From assembly GCF_022230925.1 (NCBI RefSeq), contig NZ_JAKKFH010000045.1, forward strand, positions 124,001 through 188,000: 64,000 bases of DNA, written 5' to 3'. The notes under the pieces were generated by a model. It worked only from the letters and a program-made list of their open reading frames with translations, did not search any database and was not told where the DNA came from. Shown piece by piece: positions 34,256 through 43,299 of the stretch (within the stretch, counting starts at the first letter, position 1; each line of letters starts with the position of its first letter). The position numbers were made by a program, and so were the translations under genes. The stretch comes from Micromonospora alfalfae. GTDB lineage: Bacteria > Actinomycetota > Actinomycetes > Mycobacteriales > Micromonosporaceae.

Positions 34256-37090
34256 GTGCTGGTACTGCTCGTCCTCCATCTCGTGGCGGCCCTCGCCGCG
34301 CCCGTGCTCGTCCGCTGGTGGGGTCCGCGCGCGTGCTACCCGCTGGCGCTCGCGCCGGCCGCCGCGTTCTGCTGGGCGGTGGCTCGCACCCCGGCCGTCG
34401 CCGACGGTGGGGCGGTGGTCGAGACGTACCCGTGGATCCGGCAGTTGGGCCTCGACATCGCGTTCCGGCTCACCACGCTGTCCTGGCTGATGACGCTGCT
34501 GATCGGCGGCGTCGGCGCGCTGGTGCTGGTTTACAGCGCCCGCTACTTCGGTGCCGGTTCCATCGGGCTGGCGCAGTTCGCCGCGGTCCTGGTCGCGTTC
34601 GCGGGCGCGATGCTCGTCCTGGTCTTCGCTGACGACCTGCTGCTGCTCTACGTCGGCTGGGAGCTGACCACGATCTTCTCGTACCTGCTGATCGGGCACA
34701 GCACCGAACGGCGGTCCAGTCGCTGGGCGGCGGCGCAGGCGTTGACAGTCACCACGCTGGGCGGCCTCGCCATGCTGGTCGGCTTCATCATGCTGGGCGA
34801 GCACGCCGGCACCTACCGCTGGTCGCAGATCAGCGCGCAGCCTCTGCCCGGCGGCGGGTACCTGGTGGGCGCCGTGCTGCTGATCCTGGCCGGTGCGCTG
34901 TCCAAGTCGGCGGTGCTGCCGTTCAGCTCGTGGCTGCCGGTGGCGATGGCGGCACCCACGCCGGTCAGCGCCTACCTGCACGCCGCCGCCATGGTCAAGG
35001 CCGGCGTCTACCTGGTCGGGCTGCTCGCGCCGACGCTCGCCACTGTCGGCCCGTGGCGGCCGGTGGTGCAGGTCGCCGGCGTGGCGACCATGCTGCTCGG
35101 CGGGTGGGCCGCGCTGCGCCAGACCGACCTCAAGCTGCTGCTGGCGTACGGGACTGTCAGTCAGCTCGGTCTGCTGGTCGCGGTGACCGGCTCGGGGACA
35201 CCGGACGCCGCGCTGGCCGGCACCGCGATGCTGCTGGCGCACGCCCTGTTCAAGGCGGCGCTGTTCCTTGTCGTCGGCATCATCGACCACGGTGCCGGCA
35301 CCCGTGACCTGCGCGAGCTGTCCGGGCTACGGCACTGGTCCCGGCCGCTGTTCGTGGTCGCCGTGCTGGCCGCGGCGTCGATGGCCGGTGTGCCGCCGCT
35401 GGTCGGCTTCGTGGCCAAGGAGGCGGTGTTCGGGGCGTTCACCGACCAGCCACTGCTCCTCACCGGTCTGGTCGCCGGGACGGTGCTCACCGTCGCGTAC
35501 AGCGCCCGCTTCCTCTGGGGTGCGTTCGCCGACCGGCCCGGTGTGGCGCCGGTCCCGCCGGGGCCGATCGCCGCGTCGCTGCTGGTCCCGCCTGCGGTGC
35601 TCGCCGGTGTCGGTCTGCTCGCCGGTCCGGCCGCGAGCGTGCTCGACGACCTGCTGCGCCCGTACGCCGATCTGCTCGGCGGGGTCGACGCGCACCTGGC
35701 GCTCTGGGCCGGGCCGACCCCAGCGCTCGGCCTGTCAGTGCTGGCGCTCGTCGGCGGCGGCCTGCTCTTCGCCGTGCGCGGGCCGCTCACCCTGGTGCTG
35801 GCCCGGCTCCGATCGCCGGTGCGGGGAAACCAGGGGTACGAGTGGGTCATCGGCCGGTTCGACCGGCTGGCCATCGAGGTCACCAGCGCGACCCAGCGCG
35901 GCTCACTGCCGCAGTATCTGGGCATCATCCTGGTCACCCTGGTGCTGGTGCCGGGCGCGGCGATGTTCTCCGCCAGCCCCTGGCGGGCGCGGATTCCGCT
36001 CTGGGACAGCGCGCTGCAACCGGTGGTCGTCGTGGTGATCACGGTGGCGGCGGTGCTGGCGGTCGGCGCCCGTCGCCGGCTGACCGCGATGCTGCTGGTG
36101 GGCATGACCGGCTACGGCACGGCGATGTTGTTCGTGCTGCACGGAGCGCCCGATCTGGCGCTCACCCAGTTTCTGGTGGAAACGTCGACGATCGCGGTCT
36201 TCGTGCTGGTGCTCCGTCGCCTGCCGGAGCGGTTCTCGGCCCGTCCGCTGCGCCGTACCCGCTGGGCCCGTCGGGTGATCGGGGTGGCGGCGGGGCTGGT
36301 GGCCGCCGGGTTGGCCCTCACCGCCGTCGGCGCACGGCGGGCACCGGACATCTCCGCAGCCTTCCCCGACCTGGCGGTGGCGCACGGGTACGGCCGTAAC
36401 GTGGTCAACGTGACCCTTGTCGACATCAGGGCCTGGGACACGATGGGCGAGCTGGCGGTGCTGGTGGTGGCCGCGACCGGGGTGGCCAGCCTGATCTTCG
36501 AGCGCTCCCGCACCGGGCCGCGGCCGCGCCGGCCCGGTTCCGAGCAGGGGGAGGGTGGACGCGGCCGGCCGGTCTGGCTGCGCGGTGGTCCGACCCTCTA
36601 CGAGGAGCGCCGCTCGATCGTGTTGGAGGTGGTCACCCGGCTGATCTTCCACACCGTCGTGTTGTTCTCGCTGTTCCTGCTCTTCTCCGGGCACAACGCG
36701 CCGGGTGGCGGGTTCGCCGGCGGGCTGGTGGCGGGTCTCGCCCTGGTGGTGCGCTATCTGGCTGGCGGCCGGTACGAGCTGACCGAGGCGGCCCCGATCG
36801 GCGCCGGCGCGATTCTCGGCGCCGGGCTGGCCATGGCTGTCGGCAGTGGCGTGGTGGCGCTGCTGGTTGGCGGGTCGGTGCTGGAGAGCGCGAAGGTCGA
36901 TCGGGCCCTGCCACTGATCGGCGACGCCCATCTGGTCACGTCGCTCTTCTTCGACATCGGCGTCTACCTGGTCGTGATCGGGTTGGTGCTGGACATTCTG
37001 CGCAGCCTCGGTGCCGAGGTGGACCGGCACATCGAGGCCACCGGCACAGCTGCCGGCGGGTTGGCCGTCGACAAGGGGGACCGGGCGTGA
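34256..37090 (+). CDS. mrpA: Mrp Na+/H+ antiporter subunit A with fused MrpB domain
   Basis: MrpA is the large proton-pumping subunit of the multi-subunit Na+/H+ antiporter related to complex I. The 944-residue product has about 20 transmembrane helices, with YVGWELTTIFSYLLIGHS (conserved Glu), the Lys of ALSKSAVLPFSSWLPVAMAA and the HALFKAALFL segment. The C terminus (~790-930, FHTVVLFSLFLLFSGHNAPG) is MrpB, explaining the absence of a separate mrpB. GTG 34256 has GGGAG upstream. The stop overlaps the first repeat micro-ORF. Confidence 0.94.
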   Translation: MLVLLVLHLVAALAAPVLVRWWGPRACYPLALAPAAAFCWAVARTPAVADGGAVVETYPWIRQLGLDIAFRLTTLSWLMTLLIGGVGALVLVYSARYFGAGSIGLAQFAAVLVAFAGAMLVLVFADDLLLLYVGWELTTIFSYLLIGHSTERRSSRWAAAQALTVTTLGGLAMLVGFIMLGEHAGTYRWSQISAQPLPGGGYLVGAVLLILAGALSKSAVLPFSSWLPVAMAAPTPVSAYLHAAAMVKAGVYLVGLLAPTLATVGPWRPVVQVAGVATMLLGGWAALRQTDLKLLLAYGTVSQLGLLVAVTGSGTPDAALAGTAMLLAHALFKAALFLVVGIIDHGAGTRDLRELSGLRHWSRPLFVVAVLAAASMAGVPPLVGFVAKEAVFGAFTDQPLLLTGLVAGTVLTVAYSARFLWGAFADRPGVAPVPPGPIAASLLVPPAVLAGVGLLAGPAASVLDDLLRPYADLLGGVDAHLALWAGPTPALGLSVLALVGGGLLFAVRGPLTLVLARLRSPVRGNQGYEWVIGRFDRLAIEVTSATQRGSLPQYLGIILVTLVLVPGAAMFSASPWRARIPLWDSALQPVVVVVITVAAVLAVGARRRLTAMLLVGMTGYGTAMLFVLHGAPDLALTQFLVETSTIAVFVLVLRRLPERFSARPLRRTRWARRVIGVAAGLVAAGLALTAVGARRAPDISAAFPDLAVAHGYGRNVVNVTLVDIRAWDTMGELAVLVVAATGVASLIFERSRTGPRPRRPGSEQGEGGRGRPVWLRGGPTLYEERRSIVLEVVTRLIFHTVVLFSLFLLFSGHNAPGGGFAGGLVAGLALVVRYLAGGRYELTEAAPIGAGAILGAGLAMAVGSGVVALLVGGSVLESAKVDRALPLIGDAHLVTSLFFDIGVYLVVIGLVLDILRSLGAEVDRHIEATGTAAGGLAVDKGDRA

Positions 37091-37322
37091 GCGCGAGGAG
37101 TGAGCCGGGTTTGCGAGCCCCGCGGTCGCGAACAGGGGTGGCGCGGTGAGCGCGAGGAGTGAGCCGGGTTTGCGAGCCCCGCAGTCGCGAACAGGGGTGG
37201 CGCGGTGAGCGCGAGGAGTGAGCCGGGTTTGCGAGCCCCGCGGTCGCGAACAGGAGTGGCGCGGTGAGCGCGAGGAGTGAGCCGCGTTTGCGAGCCCCGC
37301 GGTCGCGAACAGGGGTGGCGCT
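37087..37322 (+). repeat. Four tandem 59-bp repeats, each a 20-codon micro-ORF, bridging mrpA and mrpC
   Basis: Repeats start at 37087, 37146, 37205 and 37264 and differ at only a few bases. Each reads GTG AGC GCG ... GCG CGG TGA, a 20-codon frame starting MSARSEPGLRAP; its TGA overlaps the next GTG in GTGA. The first GTG overlaps the mrpA stop and the last TGA overlaps the mrpC GTG. Each unit ends with AGGGG (AGGAG in unit 3) 7 bases before the next GTG, so every repeat supplies a ribosome-binding site. Confidence 0.95.
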
Positions 37323-37802
37323 GTGACGCGGAGCGGTGCGGGGCCGACGTTGGTGCTGGTGCTGGCCGTCGCGGTGCTGGTCGGGTGCGGTGTGATCCTG
37401 CTGTTGGAGCGCAGCCTGACCCGGATCCTGCTCGGGGTGGTCATGCTCGGCAACGGGGTGAACCTGTTGATCCTGTTGGGCGGGCGGTCGGGCGGGGCGC
37501 CGGTCGTCGGCACCGGTCCGGTGGACCGGATGAGCGACCCGCTGCCGCAGGCGATGGTGTTGACCTCCATTGTGATCACCTTCGGGTTCACCGCGTTCCT
37601 GCTCGCTGTGGCGTACCGCAGCTGGTATCTCTCCGGCGACGACGAGGTGCCCGACGACCTGGAGGACCGGCAGATCATCCGGCGGGCCGGGCGCAACGAG
37701 GTGGGTGCTGTCGATCGCGGTGGGGAGGGCCCGAACGGCGATCCGGAGCAGGTCGATCCCGAGCCGGCCCGCCGCCGGTTACGACGCGGGGACGAGTCGT
37801 GA
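37323..37802 (+). CDS. mrpC: Mrp antiporter subunit C
   Basis: MrpC (NuoK-like). The 159-residue product has three transmembrane helices with LTRILLGVVMLGNGVNLLIL and DPLPQAMVLTSIVITFGFTAFLLA, both diagnostic. The ~55-residue hydrophilic C-terminal tail is longer than usual. GTG 37323 overlaps the stop of the last 59-bp repeat and uses its AGGGG site. Its stop overlaps mrpD. Confidence 0.95.
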   Translation: MTRSGAGPTLVLVLAVAVLVGCGVILLLERSLTRILLGVVMLGNGVNLLILLGGRSGGAPVVGTGPVDRMSDPLPQAMVLTSIVITFGFTAFLLAVAYRSWYLSGDDEVPDDLEDRQIIRRAGRNEVGAVDRGGEGPNGDPEQVDPEPARRRLRRGDES

Positions 37803-39307
37803 TGCGCGCCCTGGTGCCACTGCCGGTGGTGGTGCCGCTGCTCGGTGCGGCGCTGACCCTGCTGCTGGCCGGGAAGCCCCGACTCCAGCGCGCGATCAGT
37901 GTGTTGTGCCTGAGCGGCACGCTCACGGTGGCGGTGCTGCTGCTGGTGCAGGCGTACCGGCACGGGCCGGTGGTGGTGGCGGTCGGTGGATGGCCGGCGC
38001 CGGTCGGCATCGTCCTGGTGGCCGATCAACTGGCCGCGCTGATGCTGGTGGTCTCCTCGGCGGTGACCCTCTGCGTGCTGTTCTACTCGATCGGCCAGGG
38101 TCGCAGCGATACCAGCGAGAGCTCGCCGGTGTCGATCTTCCACCCGACGTACCTGGTGCTCACCGCCGGCGTCACCAACGCGTTCCTGGCTGGTGACCTG
38201 TTCAACCTCTTCGTCGGGTTCGAGATCCTGCTGGCCGCGAGCTTCGTGCTGATCACCTTGGGGGGCACCGAGACCCGGATCCGGACCGGGTCGACGTACG
38301 TGGTGGTCAGCATCCTCTCCTCGATGATCTTCCTGACCTCGGTGGGTCTGGTGTACGCGGCCACCGGCACGCTCAATCTCGCCCAGCTCGCCCAGCGTCT
38401 CGACGACCTGCCCGACGGTGTCCGACTGGCCCTGGAGTTGATGCTGCTACTGGCCTTCGCGGTCAAGGCGGCGGTCTTCCCCCTGTCGGCCTGGCTGCCG
38501 GACAGCTACCCCACCGCGCCGGCCCCGGTCACCGCCGTCTTCGCGGGTCTGCTCACCAAGGTGGGTGTCTACGCGATCATCCGTACCGAGACGTTGCTGT
38601 TTCCCGGTGGGCGTGCCCACATCCTGCTCATGGTCGTCGCCGGACTGACCATGGTGATCGGCATCCTCGGTGCGGTGGCCCAGTCCGACCTGAAGCGACT
38701 CTTCTCGTTCACACTGGTCAGTCACATCGGCTACATGATCTTCGGGGTGGCGTTGAGCACCGCCGCCGGCCTCTCCGGCGCGATCTTCTACGTGGTGCAC
38801 CACATCACCATCCAGACCACGCTGTTCCTCGTCGCTGGGCTGGTCGAGGAACGTGCCGGCAGCACCGACCTGCGTCGTATCGGAGGGCTGGCCCGGGTGG
38901 CGCCGCTGCTGGGTGTGCTCTTCTTCATCCCGGCCATGAACCTCGCCGGAGTGCCACCGTTCTCCGGCTTTCTCGGCAAGCTCGGTCTGCTCCAGGCCGG
39001 GGTGGCCGCCGGCGGGCCGCTGCCCGGGGTGCTGGTCGCGGCCGGGACGCTGACCAGCCTGCTCACCCTGTACGTGGCGTCCCGGGTGTGGAACATCGCC
39101 TTCTGGCGCTCGCCCCGGCTGGCCACCAGCAAGCCGGTCGTTCAGTTGCCGCGGCTGATGGTCGGCGCCACAGTTGCCCTGGTCGCCATCGGGCTGGCGT
39201 TGACAGTGCTGGCCGGTCCGCTCTTCGACGTCACCGCCGACGCTGCCGCGGACCTGCGGCTGCGCACCCCGTACGTCCGTGCCGTGCTGCCGGACGGTGT
39301 GCCGTGA
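37802..39307 (+). CDS. mrpD: Mrp antiporter subunit D
   Basis: The 501-residue product is a second antiporter-like proton channel (NuoN/M-like) with ~14 helices. It carries the conserved Glu in LFNLFVGFEILLAASFVLI and Lys in LAFAVKAAVFPLSAWLPDSY, and SDLKRLFSFTLVSHIGYMI. ATG 37802 shares its A with the mrpC stop (TGATG); GTG 37799 is in frame just before. Confidence 0.95.
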   Translation: MRALVPLPVVVPLLGAALTLLLAGKPRLQRAISVLCLSGTLTVAVLLLVQAYRHGPVVVAVGGWPAPVGIVLVADQLAALMLVVSSAVTLCVLFYSIGQGRSDTSESSPVSIFHPTYLVLTAGVTNAFLAGDLFNLFVGFEILLAASFVLITLGGTETRIRTGSTYVVVSILSSMIFLTSVGLVYAATGTLNLAQLAQRLDDLPDGVRLALELMLLLAFAVKAAVFPLSAWLPDSYPTAPAPVTAVFAGLLTKVGVYAIIRTETLLFPGGRAHILLMVVAGLTMVIGILGAVAQSDLKRLFSFTLVSHIGYMIFGVALSTAAGLSGAIFYVVHHITIQTTLFLVAGLVEERAGSTDLRRIGGLARVAPLLGVLFFIPAMNLAGVPPFSGFLGKLGLLQAGVAAGGPLPGVLVAAGTLTSLLTLYVASRVWNIAFWRSPRLATSKPVVQLPRLMVGATVALVAIGLALTVLAGPLFDVTADAAADLRLRTPYVRAVLPDGVP

Positions 39308-39915
39308 CGGGCTCCCCGGAGCCGGCTCCCGACGCCCCCGGGCCCGCGGTGGTGGGGCGGGGCCGGCTCGGGCGCTGGCGGGACCAGGCGGTGGCGCTCG
39401 GGTGGCTGGTGGTGGTCTGGAACCTGCTCTGGGGCGACATCAACTGGGCCAACCTGGTCGGTGGCCTGCTGGTGGGTGCGGCCGTGCTGGTGTTCTACCC
39501 GCTGCCGGCGGTCAGCTTCGGTGGCCGGTTGCGACCGTGGCCGCTGCTGGCGTTCGCGGGCCGGTTCGCCGTCGAGCTTGTCAGCGCGAGCCTGCACATC
39601 GCCCGGATCGCCGTGCAGCCCGGCTACCGACCGCGTGGGGCGATCATCGCGGTCCGGTTGCGGGTGGCCACCGACCTGAACCTGGCGCTCACCGCCGAGG
39701 TGGTCTCGTTGGTGCCGGGCACGTTGATCCTCGAGGTGGACCGGGACTCCGGAACGCTCTACCTGCACGTCCTGGACACCCACGGCCCCGCCGACCTCGG
39801 CGTGGCCCGGGCCCGCGCGCTCGCCGTCGAGCGGCGGATCGTCCGCGCGGTCGGCTCCACCAGCGAGCTGCGCCGACTTGACGTCACCTCACCCGAGAAG
39901 GGAACCCGCCCGTGA
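39304..39915 (+). CDS. mrpE: Mrp antiporter subunit E
   Basis: The 203-residue product has the MrpE pattern: two or three N-terminal helices (LGWLVVVWNLLWGDINWANL), then FAVELVSASLHIARIAVQP and TLILEVDRDSGTLYLHVLD. GTG overlaps the mrpD stop in GTGA. Confidence 0.93.
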   Translation: MTGSPEPAPDAPGPAVVGRGRLGRWRDQAVALGWLVVVWNLLWGDINWANLVGGLLVGAAVLVFYPLPAVSFGGRLRPWPLLAFAGRFAVELVSASLHIARIAVQPGYRPRGAIIAVRLRVATDLNLALTAEVVSLVPGTLILEVDRDSGTLYLHVLDTHGPADLGVARARALAVERRIVRAVGSTSELRRLDVTSPEKGTRP

Positions 39916-40175
39916 CCACCTTCCTGGCCGTCGTCCTCACCGCACTGCTGTCGGTCACCGCGCTCCTCGCGCTGGCCCGTCTCTACCGTGGCCCGTCGCT
40001 GGTGGACCGGGTGATCGCCGCGGACATGCTGCTCGCCACGATGGTCGGCGCGGTGGGCGCCGAGGCGGCGGTCAACCGGCACGCCACCACGCTGCCCGTG
40101 CTGGTGGTGCTCTCCCTGCTCGGCTTCGTGGGCTCGGTGTCGCTGGTCCGCTTCGCCGTCCGGGAGCAGCAGTGA
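39912..40175 (+). CDS. mrpF: Mrp antiporter subunit F
   Basis: An 87-residue protein with three helices and the MrpF signature ARLYRGPSLVDRVIAADML. GTG 39912 overlaps the mrpE stop. Confidence 0.94.
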   Translation: MTTFLAVVLTALLSVTALLALARLYRGPSLVDRVIAADMLLATMVGAVGAEAAVNRHATTLPVLVVLSLLGFVGSVSLVRFAVREQQ

Positions 40176-40534
40176 TCGCGACGATCGCGGACTGGCTCGG
40201 CGCCGGTTGTCTGGTGGCCGGCGCGCTGCTCGCCCTGGCCGCCGGGATCGGCGTACTGCGTTTCCCGGACGCGCTGTCCCGGATGCACGCGGCCACCAAG
40301 CCGCAGGTGCTGGGGGTGCTCCTGTTGCTGCTGGGCATCGCGTTGCGGCTGCGGTCCCCGGCCGACCTGGGAATGATCCTGCTGGTGGCTGTCTTCCAGT
40401 TGGCGACCGCGCCGGTGGCCGCGCAGATGATCGGGCGGGCCGCGTACCGGTCGGGGCGGCTCGACCGGAGTCTGCTCGACGCCGATGAGCTGGCCGAACG
40501 CGGACCAGGCAGCGGGTCGGCGGGCCCGGCGTGA
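40172..40534 (+). CDS. mrpG: Mrp antiporter subunit G
   Basis: A 120-residue protein with three helices and GIGVLRFPDALSRMHAATKP, diagnostic of MrpG/PhaG. GTG 40172 overlaps the mrpF stop. The stop GTGA opens a 42-codon frame that leads towards the next gene. Confidence 0.94.
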   Translation: MIATIADWLGAGCLVAGALLALAAGIGVLRFPDALSRMHAATKPQVLGVLLLLLGIALRLRSPADLGMILLVAVFQLATAPVAAQMIGRAAYRSGRLDRSLLDADELAERGPGSGSAGPA

Positions 40535-40659
40535 CGACCGCCACGGGCCGGGCCTGCCGACCCGGCGGGACGCTGGAGGCGTCCGCTGAACCGGACGTTG
40601 CGCTCCTTCGGCCCACCCCCAGCGGAGTCCCAGGCAGCGCCGATAAAATGACGGCATGA
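40531..40659 (+). CDS. Possible bridging micro-ORF after mrpG (42 codons)
   Basis: GTG 40531 overlaps the mrpG stop (GTGA) and the frame ends at TGA 40657-40659, which overlaps ATG 40656 (ATGA). No peptide family is recognised and a promoter-like TAAAAT lies inside (40644-40649). It may be chance. Confidence 0.2.
   Translation: MTTATGRACRPGGTLEASAEPDVALLRPTPSGVPGSADKMTA
40644..40649 (+). promoter_or_regulatory. -10 hexamer TAAAAT upstream of the CNNM gene pair
   Basis: TAAAAT is exceptional in this GC-rich gap and lies 7 bases before ATG 40656, so a transcript starting here would begin at or next to that ATG (leaderless). Confidence 0.45.
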
Positions 40660-40757
40660 TCGACTCTTCTGCCCAGGAGGGCAGCAGTAGCCAGCCGGGT
40701 CGTGCCCGGCATATCCCCGTACCGACGACCCCGGGAGCCCTGAGCGACCCGTGTTGA
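40656..40757 (+). CDS. Possible leader peptide of the CNNM operon (33 codons)
   Basis: ATG 40656 opens MIDSSAQEGSSSQPGRARHI... and ends with a Cys codon and TGA at 40755-40757, overlapping the first codons of the CNNM gene (GTG 40751). It sits right after a good -10, as expected for a leaderless leader ORF. A small hairpin (CTGCCC-AGGA-GGGCAG, 40669-40684) lies in it. Confidence 0.3.
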   Translation: MIDSSAQEGSSSQPGRARHIPVPTTPGALSDPC

Positions 40758-42106
40758 TCGTCGTTGGTCTCCTTCTGATCACCATTCTCACTGCCGCCAC
40801 CGGCTACTTCGTGGCGCAGGAGTTCGGCTACGTGGCAGTGGACCGGGGCAAGCTGCGCCAGCTCGCCGATGACGGCGATCAGGCCGCCGCCCGGGCCCTT
40901 ACCGTCACCAGCCGCCTCTCCTTCATGCTCTCCGGTGCCCAACTCGGCATCACCGTCACCGCGCTGCTGGTCGGCTACGTCGCCGAGCCGTACCTGGGCG
41001 GTGGTCTCGCCGACCTGCTCGGCGTGGCCGGCGTCAGCGAGGCGGTCAGCCTGCCGCTGTCGGTGGCGCTGGCCCTGGTCATCGCCACCATCGTGCAGAT
41101 GGTCCTCGGTGAGCTGGCCCCGAAGAACCTGGCCATCGCCCGGGCCGAACAACTGGCCCGGGCGCTGAGCCGCTCCACCCTGATCTACCTCGCCGTCGCC
41201 GGGCCGCTGATCCGGCTCTTCGACCGGGCCTCGGTCCGGCTGCTGCGCCGCATCGGCATCGAGCCGATCGAGGAACTGCCCAGCGGCGCCACCCCGGCGG
41301 ACCTGGAACAGATCATCGCCGAGTCCCGCGAGGAGGGCAGCCTCGATGCCGAGATGTCCACGCTGCTCGACCGAGGTCTGGACTTCCGCGAACTGACAGC
41401 CGGCGAGGCCATGGTGCCGCGCGTCGACGTGCACACCGTCCGGGGGCACGAACCGGTGAGCCGGGTGGTCGAGCTGCTGGACACCGGCCACTCCCGCTTC
41501 CCGGTACGCGGTGCGGAGGGCGTCGACGACCTGCTCGGCATCGTCGGCATCGCCGACGTGCTCGGCGTACCCCCGGCGGAGCGGGCCACCACCCCGGTGA
41601 GCGCGGTGGCCGGGCCGCCGCTGCTCGTGCCGGAGACGTTGCCCCTGCCGACGGTGCTCGACCGCCTGCGGTCCGGGCACCGGCAGATGGCGTGCGTGGT
41701 CGACGAGTACGGCGGCTTCGCCGGTGTCATCACGCTGGAGGACATCGCCGAGGAGCTGGTCGGCCCGATCCGCGACGAGGACGACCCACCGGAGCGGGCA
41801 CCGGCCCGGCAGGACGACGGGTCCTGGGTGGTGCCGGCCCGCTGGCGGATCGACGAGGTCGCCGACAGCACCGGCATCGCCCTGCCCGAGGCCCCCGAGT
41901 ACGACACCCTGTCCGGGTTGGTGATGCGGGAGCTGGGCCGGGTGCCCGAGGTCGGTGACCGGCTGGAGATCAGCCTGCAGCCGGAGGGTGCGGACGGCGA
42001 GGACAACGAGATGGAGCCCCGGGCGTTGGTCGAGGTGCTGGCCGTGGACCGGCACGTGGCCGACTCGGTGCGGTTGCAGCTGACCAAACCCGAGGTGACC
42101 GCATGA
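40751..42106 (+). CDS. CNNM/CorC-type transporter with CBS pair (hemolysin family)
   Basis: A 451-residue membrane protein: N-terminal CNNM (DUF21) domain with three to four helices (GYFVAQEFGYVAVDR, MLSGAQLGITVTALLVGYVA, VLGELAPKNLAIARAE), a CBS pair (MVPRVDVHTVRGHEP; DEYGGFAGVITLEDIAEELV) and a CorC_HlyC C-terminal domain. Relatives such as CorB/MpfA move Mg2+ out of the cell. GTG 40751 is the start. It overlaps the second CNNM gene by 4 bases. Confidence 0.92.
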   Translation: MLIVVGLLLITILTAATGYFVAQEFGYVAVDRGKLRQLADDGDQAAARALTVTSRLSFMLSGAQLGITVTALLVGYVAEPYLGGGLADLLGVAGVSEAVSLPLSVALALVIATIVQMVLGELAPKNLAIARAEQLARALSRSTLIYLAVAGPLIRLFDRASVRLLRRIGIEPIEELPSGATPADLEQIIAESREEGSLDAEMSTLLDRGLDFRELTAGEAMVPRVDVHTVRGHEPVSRVVELLDTGHSRFPVRGAEGVDDLLGIVGIADVLGVPPAERATTPVSAVAGPPLLVPETLPLPTVLDRLRSGHRQMACVVDEYGGFAGVITLEDIAEELVGPIRDEDDPPERAPARQDDGSWVVPARWRIDEVADSTGIALPEAPEYDTLSGLVMRELGRVPEVGDRLEISLQPEGADGEDNEMEPRALVEVLAVDRHVADSVRLQLTKPEVTA

Positions 42107-43167
42107 GCCCCGGGATCGCACTGTTCAGTTCGGTGATCCTGCTGGCGCTGAACGGGTTCTTCGTGGCCGCCGAGTTCGCCCTGGTGGCCAGCAAGCGCTA
42201 CCGCCTGGAGCAGGCGGCGGCGAACGGTGGCCGGGCGGCACGCGCCGCGCTGGACGGCGTCCGCGAGTTGTCGCTGATGCTGGCCGGCGCGCAGCTCGGC
42301 ATCACGTTGTGCACACTGGGTCTCGGCGCGCTGGCCGAGCCGGCGATCGAGCACCTGCTCAGCCCCCTGCTGCACGCGGTGGGCATACCGGACGCGGCCA
42401 GTCACCTGATCGCCCTGGTCTTCGCCCTCGGGGTGGTGACCTTCCTGCACCTGGTGGTGGGGGAGATGGCACCGAAGTCGTGGGCGATCACCGACGCGGA
42501 GCGCTCGGCGACGCTGCTCGCGTTGCCGTTCCGCGCCTTCGCCCGGGTTTCCCGGCCGGTGCTCTCCGCGCTGAACGCCCTGGCCAACGCGATCCTGCGG
42601 CTGTTCGGCGTCAATCAGCAGGACCAGCTCGCCCAGGTGCACGGCCCGGACGAGCTGCGGATCCTGCTGGAGCAGTCCCGAGAGCACGGGCTGCTCGGCG
42701 CCGAGCAGCACCAACTGCTGACCAGCATGCTGGAGTTGCAGGGCACCTCGGTGGCGCAGGTGATGGAACCGTTCTCGACCATGGTCACCGTCCGCCGGGA
42801 CGACCCGGCCGAGCGGATCGAAGAGGTCAGCCGGGGCAGCGGCCGATCCCGGCTCGCGGTACTCGACGAGGCGGGCGACGTGTGCGGGCTCGTGCACGTG
42901 CGGGAGGCGGTACGGGTGGTGACCACCGGCCGGGTCGCCACCGCCGGGGAGCTGATGACCCCCGCGTTCACCCTGCCGGCGACGTCCTCGGTCACCGAGG
43001 CGGTGGCGGCGATGCGGGCCCGGCAGTCGCAGCTCGCGCTGGTCCGCAATGGCGGTGGCCCGGCCCGGCCGATCGGGTTCGTGGCCCTGGAGGACCTCCT
43101 CGAGGAGGTCATCGGGGAGTTCGACGACGAGACCGACACGGTTCCGCGCGGGCGTCGGTTGCGCTGA
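42103..43167 (+). CDS. CNNM-domain transporter with CBS pair, second paralogue
   Basis: A 354-residue protein with the same order (LALNGFFVAAEFALVASKRY, MLAGAQLGITLCTLGLGALA, VVGEMAPKSWAITDAE, CBS pair) but lacking the CorC_HlyC C-terminal domain. It may pair with the upstream protein as a heterodimer, as CNNM domains are dimeric; that is inference. ATG 42103 overlaps the previous stop (ATGA). Confidence 0.92.
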   Translation: MSPGIALFSSVILLALNGFFVAAEFALVASKRYRLEQAAANGGRAARAALDGVRELSLMLAGAQLGITLCTLGLGALAEPAIEHLLSPLLHAVGIPDAASHLIALVFALGVVTFLHLVVGEMAPKSWAITDAERSATLLALPFRAFARVSRPVLSALNALANAILRLFGVNQQDQLAQVHGPDELRILLEQSREHGLLGAEQHQLLTSMLELQGTSVAQVMEPFSTMVTVRRDDPAERIEEVSRGSGRSRLAVLDEAGDVCGLVHVREAVRVVTTGRVATAGELMTPAFTLPATSSVTEAVAAMRARQSQLALVRNGGGPARPIGFVALEDLLEEVIGEFDDETDTVPRGRRLR

Positions 43168-43173
43168 CCTGCC

Positions 43174-43206
43174 GACCCGGCCGCACTGATGAAGTGCGGC
43201 CGGGTC
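43174..43206. terminator. Perfect 13-base hairpin after the CNNM pair
   Basis: GACCCGGCCGCAC / GTGCGGCCGGGTC with a 7-base loop, 7 bases after the stop. Confidence 0.8.
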
Positions 43207-43299
43207 AACGCTCGCCCCGGCGGCGGGCTTGAGCCGACCCCGACCGGGTAGGCGCGCCTGGTGGGGCCGGCGGGGCCCCGTCCCGGGAGGGGGCGCGCG

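Noticed and set aside
37087..37322. CRISPR array suggested by four regular repeats
   Set aside because: The repeats are contiguous, without spacers, and no cas genes are near.
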